Below are positions 35,969 to 48,005 of a DNA stretch of 64,000 nucleotides, one piece after another (within the stretch, counting starts at the first letter, position 1; each line of letters begins with the position of its first letter). The stretch covers positions 124,001-188,000 of the forward strand of contig NZ_AQHJ01000030.1 of NCBI RefSeq assembly GCF_014925405.1, in the 5' to 3' direction. The notes below the pieces were generated by a model that was not told the DNA's origin, made no database searches, and saw nothing but the letters and a program-made list of their open reading frames with translations. A program made the translations under genes and the position numbers. This DNA comes from Pseudoalteromonas ulvae UL12 (GTDB taxonomy: Bacteria > Pseudomonadota > Gammaproteobacteria > Enterobacterales > Alteromonadaceae).

Positions 35969-35999
35969 AAAGCCTGTACAACACTGTACGGGCTTTTTT
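35969..35999 (+). terminator. Intrinsic terminator after the RND operon
   Basis: AAAGCC-TGTAC pairs with GTAC-GGGCTTT with one mismatch around AACACT, followed by a T-run. The remaining sequence to 36236 (about 240 bp) shows nothing else I can support. Confidence 0.85.
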
Positions 36000-36236
36000 A
36001 TTTGGGTTAGGCGTACAGGTTTGCTGAGTTAATTGTCTTTTTATGGCAAGTCGTTATTCGCGCGAAAACCTTGTATATACAGGTTTGTTAATCACGCGGT
36101 GAGTTAGCACGGTTGCGCTTATTCAACCTAGGAAGGCACGATTGACGCAAATGTTAGAGGCATGAGCTTAAAAACGAAAAAAGCCATGGATTACATGACT
36201 TTGATATTCACTGTTAGGGGAGTGTTTGAAATAAGG

Positions 36237-37757
36237 TTAGAAAAAACCAAGTGGGCTGTCGGTGTAGCTCACGAGTAAGTTTTTGGTATTTTGATAATGG
36301 TCGAGCATCATTTTATGTGTTTCGCGGCCCACACCTGATTTTTTATAACCACCAAAAGCAGCATGAGCCGGATAATGATGATAACAGTTTGTCCACACTC
36401 GGCCTGCTTCAATTGCACGGCCCATGCGGTACGCCAGATTCATATCTTTTGTCCAAAGTCCGGCGCCTAAACCAAATTCGGTATCATTGGCGATGGCGAT
36501 AGCTTCGGCCTCATCTTTAAATGTGGTGACACTGACAACAGGGCCAAAAATTTCTTCGCGAAAAACGCGCATCGAATTATCGCCTTTGAACAACGTGGGT
36601 TGCACGTAATAACCTTGTGATAAGTCATCACTGATCGCCTCAACTCCCCCACCAATGAGCACTTGTGCGCCTTCTTGCTTGCCAATCTCTAAGTAGCTTA
36701 AAATCTTATCAAACTGCTGTTTCGATGCTTGTGCACCGACCATAGTGTTGCTATCTAGAGGGTTGCCGCGTTTTATTTGTTGCATCCGCTCAATGACTCG
36801 GGCGATAAAAGCATCATAAATATCTTCTTGGATTAGTAAACGTGAAGGGCAAGTACAGACTTCACCTTGATTGAAAAATGCTAAGACCGCTCCTTCAACG
36901 CATTTACTGATGTATTCTTCGTTCTGATTCATCACATCGTTGAAATAAATATTAGGAGATTTACCGCCTAGCTCGACAGTTGATGGAATGATGTTCTCGG
37001 CGGCGCATTTTAAAATATGTGCTCCGACAGGTGTTGAACCGGTAAATGCTATTTTGGCTATTCGGGTACTGGTAGCCAAAGCTTCACCTGCTTCTTTACC
37101 AAAGCCGTTGACGACATTTAAGATACCGGCAGGCAATAAATCTTCAATCACTTCAATCAATTTTAAAATGGAGACCGGTGTTTGTTCTGCAGGTTTTAAG
37201 ATGACGCAATTCCCTGTTACTAATGCAGGAGCGAGTTTCCAAGCAGCCATTAAGAGTGGAAAATTCCACGGAATGATTTGCCCAACGACACCTAATGGCT
37301 CATGGAAATGATACGCCACAGTTTGGTCGTCAATTTGGCCGATTGAGCCTTCTTGGCTGCGAATGCACCCTGCATAATAACGAAAGTGATCAACGCATAA
37401 GGGTAAATCGGCTGCTAAAGTTTCCCGTACGGCTTTGCCGTTATCCCATGTTTCTGCCACCGCCAACATTTCTAAGTTCTGCTCGATGCGATCGGCTATT
37501 TTCAACAATAAATTACTGCGCTCAGTGACCGATGTTTTACCCCATGATTCTTTGGCGGCATGTGCGGCATCCAAGGCAAGATTGATGTCTTTTTCGTTTG
37601 AACGTGGAATATGACAAATCACTTCGCCAGTTACTGGGCTGGTATTTTCGAAGTATTGGCCATCAACGGGCTCAAGCCATTGACCGCCAATAAAGTTGCC
37701 ATAATATGATTTGAATGAAACGAGCGAGCCGGGTTGGCCTGGATTGTTATAGATCAT
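36237..37757 (-). CDS. NAD(P)-dependent aldehyde dehydrogenase (ExaC/AldB-like)
   Basis: The 506-residue protein belongs to the ALDH superfamily and has the length of the ExaC/AcoD/AldB group that oxidises acetaldehyde and similar aldehydes. Seen motifs: [32 protein letters not shown] in the Rossmann fold, [14 protein letters not shown] with the general-base Glu, and [14 protein letters not shown] with the catalytic Cys (two Cys adjacent to each other apart from one Thr). An AraC-type gene diverges 138 bp away and is the likely regulator; the ethanol/acetaldehyde role is inferred from family. Confidence 0.92.
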   Translation of the reverse strand: MIYNNPGQPGSLVSFKSYYGNFIGGQWLEPVDGQYFENTSPVTGEVICHIPRSNEKDINLALDAAHAAKESWGKTSVTERSNLLLKIADRIEQNLEMLAVAETWDNGKAVRETLAADLPLCVDHFRYYAGCIRSQEGSIGQIDDQTVAYHFHEPLGVVGQIIPWNFPLLMAAWKLAPALVTGNCVILKPAEQTPVSILKLIEVIEDLLPAGILNVVNGFGKEAGEALATSTRIAKIAFTGSTPVGAHILKCAAENIIPSTVELGGKSPNIYFNDVMNQNEEYISKCVEGAVLAFFNQGEVCTCPSRLLIQEDIYDAFIARVIERMQQIKRGNPLDSNTMVGAQASKQQFDKILSYLEIGKQEGAQVLIGGGVEAISDDLSQGYYVQPTLFKGDNSMRVFREEIFGPVVSVTTFKDEAEAIAIANDTEFGLGAGLWTKDMNLAYRMGRAIEAGRVWTNCYHHYPAHAAFGGYKKSGVGRETHKMMLDHYQNTKNLLVSYTDSPLGFF

Positions 37758-37895
37758 TATTATTCGTCCAATTGTGTGTTGTTTGACCTATCACACTAAA
37801 AGTAAATAGCGGACAACACTTGTCGCTTGGTGCAAAAAACTTGACTGTCTGTACATTTCTCATCCATGCTAGCGCCTGTACCTAGAGGAAACGTT

Positions 37896-38798
37896 ATGCA
37901 TATTTTGACGGATGACAGCCATTTTTATAATAAAAAAATCAAAAGCTTAGTGGATAACTGTACGGTATTTAATGCTGATGATGTGCAACTGTGTATTTAC
38001 GATACCTATGAAGCTGCCAAAGCAGTTCCTTTTCATGCGGAACAACTGATGTTGTGTGCAATGACACAAGGTGAAAAAGTGATGCATCATCATAGCTTGC
38101 CAACTGGTCAGCGCTTTTTACCAGGACAAAGTTTCATTATTGCGCAAGGAGAGCAAGTTGCGATTGATTTCCCAACGGCCAGTTGGCAACAGCCTACGTC
38201 GTGTTTGACCATCGAAATTGACAGTAAAAAAATTCAACAGGTGGTAGATAAAATAGCCTTTGAACAAGCGCCGGATCTTAAACAAGTGAGCGCGACCATG
38301 CAGCTTGATAATAGCTCTGCAACACAAGCGTTGTACCACCGATTAAGCCAAGTTTTTATTGAAGAGCCTTCAGATAGAAGCGTGCTGATTGATTTAGGGA
38401 TCACAGAGCTCATCGTACGCTTGCTACGTTTTAATAGTTCACAAATGCTATTGCGTCATGCAAAGCAAGACCCAACGGGGTCATCATTGCACGCTGTGGT
38501 GCAGTTTATAGAGCACAACTTAATGCACCCGATTGAAATTGAGCAACTGTGTAAAGTAGCTTGCATGGGTCGTAGCCGTTTGTATGCGATGTTTAAACTG
38601 TATTTACATTGCACACCGCAGGCTTATTTGTTGCAGCAAAGGTTGCAGTTTGCTGCGCAGAAAATAAAACAAGGCTTGAGTATCACACAAGCCTGTTTTG
38701 ATAGTGGTTTTAACGATCCGAGTCATTTTAGCCGTCGCTTTAAAGCTATGTTTGGGCAAAGTCCTAAACAATTTCAGCAGGCCTTTAAACAAGCTTAA
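37896..38798 (+). CDS. AraC-family transcriptional regulator
   Basis: I start at the ATG at 37896, preceded by AGAGGAAA; an in-frame ATG at 37866 lacks a good site. The 300-residue protein has an N-terminal cupin-like effector domain (AraC_N type) and two helix-turn-helix units at the C-terminus (IEIEQLCKVACMGRSRLYAM and ITQACFDSGFNDPSHFSRRF). The FxxxxGxSPxxFR-type end reads FKAMFGQSPKQFQQAF. Its divergent arrangement with the aldehyde dehydrogenase makes that gene its probable target. Confidence 0.9.
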   Translation: MHILTDDSHFYNKKIKSLVDNCTVFNADDVQLCIYDTYEAAKAVPFHAEQLMLCAMTQGEKVMHHHSLPTGQRFLPGQSFIIAQGEQVAIDFPTASWQQPTSCLTIEIDSKKIQQVVDKIAFEQAPDLKQVSATMQLDNSSATQALYHRLSQVFIEEPSDRSVLIDLGITELIVRLLRFNSSQMLLRHAKQDPTGSSLHAVVQFIEHNLMHPIEIEQLCKVACMGRSRLYAMFKLYLHCTPQAYLLQQRLQFAAQKIKQGLSITQACFDSGFNDPSHFSRRFKAMFGQSPKQFQQAFKQA

Positions 38799-38856
38799 TT
38801 TTGAAAACGCGTACGGCGCGCAATCAATACAAACAGAGGTTAAGTTATTGGTCGCG

Positions 38857-39825
38857 TTACTCGCCTGATTCTAAGCGTTCAAATTGTTGTTTTGTAGCCA
38901 GTTGTTCAGGAGTCAATATTTGATCAATTTGCGCTTCTACAGCTTGCATTGGGTGCTCATTTTGATAAAACTGGCGGTGCGCAGTACCAAAAGCCCCTAA
39001 TTTAACGTCAATATTACTAATACTCTGCTGATAACTTTGTTGGTAGATATCTAAAATAACCTGCTTTTGGCTATCTTGTAGGTTAGGTAGCATCGCGAAG
39101 TAACTTTGCGTGCTATAGAATTTGTCTAGCTCATGCTGCTGCAAGATTTTTTGTTTTTCTAATTGATGATAACTTTCTAATTGTTGTGATGTTAAATGTT
39201 GCACGATGTGCTGTTCAAATCGTTGTTGAATAGCGGCCCTTTCTATATTAATGGCTTCTATTTCAGCTTGGTCTTGCTCAGGAGATACAAACGGGTTGTT
39301 GTCGAGTGCCATCCGTTGATAATAAGGCGTCATCAACTCGATTTCAGCATTATTTTTTTCGTGTAATAAAGTGCGGAGTTCCGTTAATTGCTGAGCGTTT
39401 AATCCAAGTGCGGTGCTAATTTCGTTGATAGCAAAATTGACTTCAATCATTGCTGCTGCTTTGGCAAACTCGACACTTTGGAAGTGAGAATCAAGCGCAC
39501 TGAAATTGGGTAATTCGTCCAGAGCTAAGGTTGCTTGGTCGCGACCACTTTGATCTGGGAGTGCTTCGGAATATTCTTCATCTGCTTGCTCGCTCAGTTT
39601 TTTTTTGTCATCTAGGGCGTTATTGGTTTTAAGGTTGCTGGGTTGTGAGCTTGTCATCGCTGACTGCCTCGCTGAGAGCGGAGAGTCAAAAGAAGCGTCT
39701 TTAATCATCACTGAGTTATTGGGTGTAACAGTAAGGTGTTGATGTGTCGATGTGATCAAAAAATAGCTATAACAGGTGCCGACACCCAATAAAAAACTAA
39801 CAAAAAGTGAGAGGTAAAATTTCAT
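38857..39825 (-). CDS. Membrane-anchored periplasmic protein with LTxxQ-like repeats
   Basis: I do not recognise this 322-residue protein. It has one N-terminal membrane segment (FYLSLFVSFLLGVGTCYSYFL), a Ser/Lys/Asp-rich linker to about 105, and then a helical domain. Four helices carry LTxxQ/LxxxQ-type elements (LGLNAQQLTELRTLL, LTSQQLESYHQLE, NLQDSQKQVILDIY, LTPEQLATKQQFE). The LTxxQ signature is known from CpxP/Spy-like periplasmic chaperones, which could suggest an envelope-stress role; this is weak. Confidence 0.6.
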   Translation of the reverse strand: MKFYLSLFVSFLLGVGTCYSYFLITSTHQHLTVTPNNSVMIKDASFDSPLSARQSAMTSSQPSNLKTNNALDDKKKLSEQADEEYSEALPDQSGRDQATLALDELPNFSALDSHFQSVEFAKAAAMIEVNFAINEISTALGLNAQQLTELRTLLHEKNNAEIELMTPYYQRMALDNNPFVSPEQDQAEIEAINIERAAIQQRFEQHIVQHLTSQQLESYHQLEKQKILQQHELDKFYSTQSYFAMLPNLQDSQKQVILDIYQQSYQQSISNIDVKLGAFGTAHRQFYQNEHPMQAVEAQIDQILTPEQLATKQQFERLESGE

Positions 39826-39919
39826 TGTGAAAACTGTACTCAGTGAACGATTATAAAAATAATTAACTTAGGATTATAGCCTAAAGCTAGCCGAAAATGC
39901 TGTAAGTAATTGTAAGTAC

Positions 39920-42349
<2,430 letters not shown>

Positions 42350-42489
42350 TTATTATTTTTGGTCTATTGTATGCAATTTGTTGTTTGTTTAGTAGCATAG
42401 AGTGAAACTTGTTTTTAGTGATAAAGAATGGTTTTATTTTTATTGATAGTATTTTAGTTTGATATTTATGGCGCTTAGGCTATGATCCG

Positions 42490-42582
42490 CGCTTATTTTG
42501 GCAAACTACCCGAAAGGTTAGGACGCAAAGCTTCCGGTCTACGGTCTTCTATTAAAGGCTACGACAGCGGGGTTGCTGCAAC
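42490..42582 (+). ncRNA. Cyclic di-GMP-I (GEMM) riboswitch
   Basis: The segment has the conserved GEMM-I elements in order: GGCAAAC (42500-42506), a GAAA tetraloop hairpin (stem CTAcCC/GGtTAG, loop at 42512-42515), GGACGCAAAGC (42521-42531), a second arm in which GGTCTT pairs with AAGGCT and GTC with GAC around an internal loop, and closing AGCGGGGTT (42566-42574). GNRA loop and its facing arm match the tetraloop-receptor layout. A hairpin CAACGA/TCGTTG (42579-42595) overlaps the 3' end and may be the switching platform. It lies 141 bp upstream of the GbpA-like gene. Vibrio cholerae gbpA carries the same riboswitch class. Confidence 0.93.
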
Positions 42583-42723
42583 GATATCTTCGTTGTGTCT
42601 TTACAGTGCATGTACTGCTTTGTTTTGTTGCCAAATAAATTCATACGTAATAAAGGATTAGAAGGTGTATTGGTATGTTGGCGGCATGTCGCATAAAACA
42701 AGATGACTTCATAAGGTGTCGAA

Positions 42724-43302
42724 ATGGTTAATGTATTAGCAGGTTTGTTGCCTGGTGATTGGCATATTATCCACACGTTAGAGACGGATTATCGGCTCAA
42801 TAAAGGCGATAAAATTCACTTTGCATTATTTGATCAGTTAGGTGATTTACCAGAGCTATCGTTTGAGTATGAAGTCGCTCAAGCCTGTGAAGGTGAGCCT
42901 CATGTATGGCCTAAGTTGCTCTGTGAGCATATCAATAAGCATTTTAAAGTTTTACAGGCTGGACGACATTATCCCGAAATCGGCATCGTGCCCAGTTATG
43001 GTCAAAATTCTATTTTTGCCTTGCAAGCGAGTGGGATTGTGAGTGTCGATGTTCGTTTTGTGCATGCTGATACCTGTAGAGGGCGGCAGGTTGTTTTACA
43101 GCAACTGTATGATTATGTGTTTCCTCAATATCGCAGCGACTACCGGGCTGGCGATCGGGTTTATCATAGTAAAACTGATGCGGTGTATATGTGTAGGCCA
43201 TGGCCGTACACTGAGTTTTGTCGTCTAGGCGAGCACATGGACGAGCAATATGAACCCGGGCTTGGAAAAAATTGGTCGCTGGCATGGCAGCGGCTAGAAT
43301 AA
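42724..43302 (+). CDS. Truncated GbpA-like protein: GbpA domain 2 plus chitin-binding CBM73-like domain, no LPMO
   Basis: The 192-residue protein matches two modules of Vibrio GbpA. Residues 1-118 resemble domain 2 (the LNKGDKIHFALFD stretch and IVPSYGQNSIFAL). Residues 124-192 match the C-terminal chitin-binding module (YDYVFPQ...YRAGDRVY, MCRPWPYTEFC, YEPGLGKNWSLAWQRLE). There is no signal peptide (starts MVNVLAGLLPGDWH) and no AA10 lytic polysaccharide monooxygenase domain, which should precede domain 2. The ATG follows AAGGTG; an in-frame stop lies 9 bp upstream, so translation does begin here. It may be a decayed gbpA kept under its riboswitch, or a protein with a new role. A terminator follows at 43380. 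Confidence 0.85.
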   Translation: MVNVLAGLLPGDWHIIHTLETDYRLNKGDKIHFALFDQLGDLPELSFEYEVAQACEGEPHVWPKLLCEHINKHFKVLQAGRHYPEIGIVPSYGQNSIFALQASGIVSVDVRFVHADTCRGRQVVLQQLYDYVFPQYRSDYRAGDRVYHSKTDAVYMCRPWPYTEFCRLGEHMDEQYEPGLGKNWSLAWQRLE

Positions 43303-43379
43303 AATATGCGTTCATCTGTCATGACGTTTTTCTTCCCTTGAGTAACCATTTATTTAGCTATATAGATAGTGGTTTCACC

Positions 43380-43413
43380 AAAGTCCGAGTTTTGATTAAC
43401 TCGGACTTTTTTT
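43380..43413 (+). terminator. Intrinsic terminator after the GbpA-like gene
   Basis: AAAGTCCGAGTT (43380-43391) and AACTCGGACTTT (43398-43409) form a perfect 12-bp stem with loop TTGATT, followed by T's. Confidence 0.93.
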
Positions 43414-43459
43414 ATGGATTGGGTTAAAATACGCGCCAATTTGATCTTCTGTTTGGAAA

Positions 43460-45523
43460 TTGTTTGTGGCTAACCCGAGTAACTGTGCACCCAAAGCGAT
43501 AAAAAAACCGTTTGAAATGTCTCATCATCAACATACGCGTTGCGATAACTATTATTGGATGAGAGATGATGAACGCAATAACCCAGAGGTTATTGCGCAT
43601 TTGGAAGCGGAAAATCGCTATTGTGACGCGATGCTTAAGCAACATCAGGACCTAGAAGACGCCATATTTACGGAATTAAAAGACCGTATTGTTAAAGATG
43701 ACAGCACGGTTCCTGTGAAAGATGGCGCGTATTGGTATCATTCTGAAATAAGTGGCGATGATGAGTTTGCGCGATATTTTCGTGCAGAGGATGCACATGG
43801 GCTCAACAAACAACTGCTTATCGATACCAATGCACTGGCTGAACAGCATGAATACTATGACTTAGGTGAATTTTCGATTAGCCCTAATGACCGTCTGATG
43901 TCCTATTCTGAAGATACCGACAGCCGCCGTATTTATACCATTCGTTTTAAAGATTTAGTCACTGATACCTTGCTTGAAGATGTGCTCGAACACACCGAAG
44001 GGCAAGCGGTGTGGGCGAATGATAATCAAACTGTGTTTTATGTTAAAAAAGATCTCAAAACATTATTAGGTTATCAAGTGTATCGTCATTTGCTAGGTAC
44101 AGCGCAGGCTGACGATGTCTTGGTTTTTGAAGAGCATGATGCCAGCTTTTTTATGGGACTTGGCAAAAGCCGCGATGAATCTCTGATCATGCTTGATTTA
44201 GAGTCAACCGAAACCAGTGATACTTGGGTGTTGGATGCGAATAATGCCCAAGGGCAGTTCACGCAATTATGCCCGCGCTCGCATGGCCACGAATATGACG
44301 CTGATAAATTAGGCGACATTTATTATATTGTCACTAATTGGCAGGCGAAAAACTTCCGTTTAATGACAGCACATCAATCGGTTATTGGTGATCAATCTAA
44401 GTGGCAGGAGATGATCGGTCATCGTGATGACATCATGCTGGAATGTGTAGAGTTATTTGATAAATATAAAGTGGTTACTGAGCGTGAAGCTGGGCAATTA
44501 AAATTTATTGTGTATCGTGAAGATGGCACACACTACCCACTGGAATTCAATGATCCGTGTTATTTTGCCGGCTTAGGTGAAAACCCTGAACCGAGCACAA
44601 CATGCGCCCGATTATATTATTCCAGCTTAACCACTCCAGGCTCTTTGTTAGAGTTTGATTTTGCGACCGGCGAGCAAACTGTGCTCAAACAGCAGCAAGT
44701 GCTGGGCGACTTTAACGCTGGGCGTTACCAATCTGAACGGTTGTTTATTGAAGCGAGAGATGGTGCGCAGGTACCTGTTTCGTTGGTTTATCGTAAAGAT
44801 AGCTTTAAAAAAGATGGCACTAATCCACTGTTTCAATATGGATATGGTGCTTATGGCATCACCATTGATGCGAGCTTTTCTAGTAATGCATTAAGCTTGT
44901 TAGATAGAGGTTTTGTTTATGCCATTGCGCATGTTCGCGGCTCTGAAATGCTAGGACGTGATTGGTATGAACAAGGCAAAAAAGCCCACAAACAAAATAC
45001 CTTCAGTGACTTTATTGATGTCACTCAAGCGTTAGTCGCACAAGGTTATGGCCATGCTGATCAAGTCTTTGCCTCTGGTGGCAGTGCGGGTGGTTTATTA
45101 ATGGGGGCAGTTGTTAATCAAGCGCCTCAGCTTTATAAAGGGATTGGCTGCCATGTGCCCTTTTTAGATGTGCTGACGACTATGCTCGATGAAAGCATCC
45201 CACTGACAACCAATGAATATGACGAGTGGGGAAACCCCAATGAACTCGACGCGTATAACACGATTTTAGCTTACTCACCGTACGATAATATCAGTGCACA
45301 AGACTACCCAAATATATTGGTCACTACCGGATTTCATGACTCACAAGTGCAATACTGGGAGCCAATGAAATGGGTGGCGAAAATGCGCGAGATGAAAACA
45401 GATTCTAACTTGTTAGTGTTTAAAACTGATATGGATGCAGGGCACGGTGGTGCTTCGGGGCGTTTTAAAAGCTTGCGTGAACGAGCACTCGAAATGGCCT
45501 TTTTTATCAGCTTGCTTAAATAA
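43460..45523 (+). CDS. ptrB: Oligopeptidase B (S9A serine peptidase)
   Basis: The 687-residue protein (E. coli PtrB is 686) is a cytoplasmic prolyl-oligopeptidase-family enzyme cleaving short peptides after Lys/Arg. It has the N-terminal DNYYWMRDDER element, a seven-blade propeller, and the hydrolase domain with Ser542 in GGSAGG, Asp in the NILVTTGFHDSQVQYWEP region and His in MDAGHGGASGRF. Glu residues in MLDESIPLTTNEYDEWGNP are typical of PtrB. The exact start is uncertain: TTG at 43460 or GTG at 43466, both lacking a strong ribosome-binding site. Confidence 0.95.
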   Translation: MFVANPSNCAPKAIKKPFEMSHHQHTRCDNYYWMRDDERNNPEVIAHLEAENRYCDAMLKQHQDLEDAIFTELKDRIVKDDSTVPVKDGAYWYHSEISGDDEFARYFRAEDAHGLNKQLLIDTNALAEQHEYYDLGEFSISPNDRLMSYSEDTDSRRIYTIRFKDLVTDTLLEDVLEHTEGQAVWANDNQTVFYVKKDLKTLLGYQVYRHLLGTAQADDVLVFEEHDASFFMGLGKSRDESLIMLDLESTETSDTWVLDANNAQGQFTQLCPRSHGHEYDADKLGDIYYIVTNWQAKNFRLMTAHQSVIGDQSKWQEMIGHRDDIMLECVELFDKYKVVTEREAGQLKFIVYREDGTHYPLEFNDPCYFAGLGENPEPSTTCARLYYSSLTTPGSLLEFDFATGEQTVLKQQQVLGDFNAGRYQSERLFIEARDGAQVPVSLVYRKDSFKKDGTNPLFQYGYGAYGITIDASFSSNALSLLDRGFVYAIAHVRGSEMLGRDWYEQGKKAHKQNTFSDFIDVTQALVAQGYGHADQVFASGGSAGGLLMGAVVNQAPQLYKGIGCHVPFLDVLTTMLDESIPLTTNEYDEWGNPNELDAYNTILAYSPYDNISAQDYPNILVTTGFHDSQVQYWEPMKWVAKMREMKTDSNLLVFKTDMDAGHGGASGRFKSLRERALEMAFFISLLK

Positions 45524-45773
45524 AAGTAGTGATTAAATAACATAGAATGCAACTTACTTATGTGCGCTGAAACATTTTGAATGTTGTAACTATAAGTGTT
45601 TTTCAGAGGAGCTTATTCCTGATATAAGCATGTATTTATCTAGATGTAAAAGTGTCTATTAGGTACAATAGCGTTTTGTATTTATTAAGATAAAATTTTC
45701 AACGAATAATACAGTGCGATTCAAACTCAAATTTGAAGCGACAGGAAATAAGCAATAATAAAAAGGGAAATGA

Positions 45774-46280
45774 ATGAAAGCATTTAAAACAGCATTATCA
45801 GTAGCGGCTGTAGTAACTTTAGCTGGTTGTGCTGCTAAGCAAGATGTATCTAGATTTGAAGTGGAAGTACCAAAAACAGTATGTATTGCAGAGCATAGAG
45901 ACGTAAAGGAAGGAGTCATTACAGCTCTTGAAGAGGCTTTCTCTAAACACAATGTTCAAACCAAAGTGATAACTGCGAACTATGTACTAAAGCATCAGGC
46001 GTATCAAACCGATTTAAACCCAATTGATACAGAGAGTTGTAATGCAGTAGCCTTTTATGTGGCGAATTGGCATTGGGATTTAGCATTATACATGTCTTAT
46101 GCAAACATTTGGGTGACTGATGTCAATCAGGAAAAGACGATTGCTCAGGCTAGTTACCGTACTGGCGGTGGTTTAGATAAATTTATTGATGCCAAGTCTA
46201 AAATTATTGAGTTAGTTGATTCAATGTTCCAACAGGTTGAAGCTCAACAATTAGAAAAAAAGACCAAGCAAGCGATTTAG
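45774..46280 (+). CDS. Sbal_3080-type lipoprotein
   Basis: The 168-residue protein opens with a lipoprotein signal peptide (MKAFKTALSVAAVVTLAGCA; lipobox LAGC). Its body (TVCIAEHRDVKEGVITALEE and SCNAVAFYVANWHWDLALYM) resembles the Sbal_3080 lipoprotein family found in Shewanella and Pseudoalteromonas, which has no known function. Two Cys residues outside the lipobox could pair. Terminator at 46318. The upstream 250 bp hold no ORF. Confidence 0.75.
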   Translation: MKAFKTALSVAAVVTLAGCAAKQDVSRFEVEVPKTVCIAEHRDVKEGVITALEEAFSKHNVQTKVITANYVLKHQAYQTDLNPIDTESCNAVAFYVANWHWDLALYMSYANIWVTDVNQEKTIAQASYRTGGGLDKFIDAKSKIIELVDSMFQQVEAQQLEKKTKQAI

Positions 46281-46317
46281 TGTTTGAGATTAAATAACCA
46301 GAGCTGAAGTTAATTAT

Positions 46318-46341
46318 AAAAGCAGCAATTCAGCTGCTTTT
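46318..46341 (+). terminator. Intrinsic terminator
   Basis: AAAAGCAGC and GCTGCTTTT with loop AATTCA form a 9-bp stem ending in T's, 37 bp after the lipoprotein stop codon. Confidence 0.88.
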
Positions 46342-46494
46342 TATTCATAAAACCCGCCTCAATAGCAATAGCGTTAATCACTGGTTAGTTTTACTCTGAT
46401 CCCAGCTAAAAGATAAATAAGCGGTCAAATATTGTTCAACATTTAACCACTCAGGCCGATATCCTAAGTAGTCAATCAAACTAGGATGCCAGAG

Positions 46495-47931
46495 ATGAAA
46501 ATCGATACTTATCGGCTCTCTACACAGTTAGCAAAGGATGCCCATACTTACCAAGCGACTCACACCGAGCTTCAGAGCCACAAGCCACCCTTGATTAATC
46601 AACAAGGATTAGAGAGAGGCACCCAAACCAGCACCGAATACACTTATACAGCACGAGAATTAGCAGCTCAGCGTCAATACCTATCCAGTGATAGCAGAGT
46701 GAGTGGCCCAAGTGGCCAGCAACGTTTGAACCAAGAGCATGAACTCAGTCGCCTTTTTTCAAACATGGTCTCACAAAATATATCGGTTTGGCGGATCAAT
46801 GCAGGAGCGGGTGGTGTGCCTGCTTTAGCCTCAAACAGGTCAGCAAATATGAATGTGCAATCTGGGGCACATCAAGCTGATTTTACTTTGCAATCCTACT
46901 TTGTGGAGTATGAGCAAAGTAGTTTGCAGTTTCAGGCTCAGGGTCAAGTAAGCTTAGAGGATGGGCGGAACATTGACTTTAATTTGAGTTTGCATATGGA
47001 TCAGGCTTATTTCAAACAAGAAAATCTGCGTTTGTCTCAAAATACTCAGCCGTTACGTTATGACCCTTTGTTACTTGATTTATCAGGTCAAGGCCCTCAG
47101 TTAAGTACCGTTAGTTTTGATTTTGATATGAACTTAGATGGGCAAGACGAAACACTGGCTTTTGCTGCAGCTGGTTCGGGCTTTTTGGTGTTGGATAAAA
47201 ACCAAGACGGTGAAATTAATAATGGTTCAGAGCTGCTTGGGGGATTAACTGGTGAAGCATTTAAAGAGTTGGCCCATTTTGATGACGACGGAAACGGTTG
47301 GATTGATGAAAATGACGCAGTATTTGAGCAGTTACAGGTTTGGCATTTAGATCCCCACGGGCAAAAAGTCCTCACTCAGTTAGCAGATGCAGGAGTAGGT
47401 GCGCTGTATTTAGGTAACGAAGCGGCCCAATATACGCTAAAAGATCAACATAATCAGGAACTCGGTATCATTCAGCGCAGCGGTGTCTATTTACGCGATA
47501 ATGGCCTAGCTGCATCGATGGTGCAAGTTGATTTAGCTGATCGATCCGCTGTAACTTCATCGGGTCAAGTGACCTCATTTTCGCCAGAAAATAGTCGGCT
47601 AACACGTCTCGAAAAAGAGTCTATCACGGGTTTTAGTGAGTGGCTGAATGATGAAAAAACGTTAGGTCAACTCAATCAGATGATTGATGCTGTCAATGAA
47701 TTGAGCTTGTCTGAACTTAAAGCCGACCCTAATGTGCTTGTTTCATCTGGTAATGACAGCGAAAATCCGATGATCGCAGCCCTTCGCGATAGCATGTTGC
47801 GTTTACAGCAAAGCTTAGCCGAAATGAAAGCGCGCAGTGAGGAGGCTCCTGAGCCTGTAGATGTAGAGTTTGACCACATGCTGAATTTAGTGAAAATGAT
47901 TGATGGCCTAGCGAAGAAAAAGGACTCATAA
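46495..47931 (+). CDS. EF-hand-like calcium-motif protein of unknown function
   Basis: I choose the ATG at 46495, which has AGGA 8 bases upstream, over an ATG 9 bp earlier. The 478-residue protein has no signal peptide. Residues about 210-290 hold three Asp-rich loops: FDMNLDGQDETLAF, LDKNQDGEINNGSELLG and FDDDGNGWIDENDAVFEQ, the latter two of EF-hand form (D-x-[DN]-x-[DN]-G). An N-terminal Gln-rich region and a helical C-terminus lack a known domain. Relatives are common hypothetical proteins of marine gammaproteobacteria. It may be secreted by a non-Sec route, but I see no direct sign of that. Confidence 0.7.
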   Translation: MKIDTYRLSTQLAKDAHTYQATHTELQSHKPPLINQQGLERGTQTSTEYTYTARELAAQRQYLSSDSRVSGPSGQQRLNQEHELSRLFSNMVSQNISVWRINAGAGGVPALASNRSANMNVQSGAHQADFTLQSYFVEYEQSSLQFQAQGQVSLEDGRNIDFNLSLHMDQAYFKQENLRLSQNTQPLRYDPLLLDLSGQGPQLSTVSFDFDMNLDGQDETLAFAAAGSGFLVLDKNQDGEINNGSELLGGLTGEAFKELAHFDDDGNGWIDENDAVFEQLQVWHLDPHGQKVLTQLADAGVGALYLGNEAAQYTLKDQHNQELGIIQRSGVYLRDNGLAASMVQVDLADRSAVTSSGQVTSFSPENSRLTRLEKESITGFSEWLNDEKTLGQLNQMIDAVNELSLSELKADPNVLVSSGNDSENPMIAALRDSMLRLQQSLAEMKARSEEAPEPVDVEFDHMLNLVKMIDGLAKKKDS

Positions 47932-48005
47932 AGCAAAGCGAGCTGAGAGCATTTTTGCTGTCAGCCCGCTTGAGTGAGTAGGGTCAGTGTTGGTTTAGCG
48001 GTGTC

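Noticed and set aside
45774..46280. The lipoprotein as a chemotaxis or toxin component
   Set aside because: Nothing beyond the lipobox and the Sbal_3080-like body supports a specific role.
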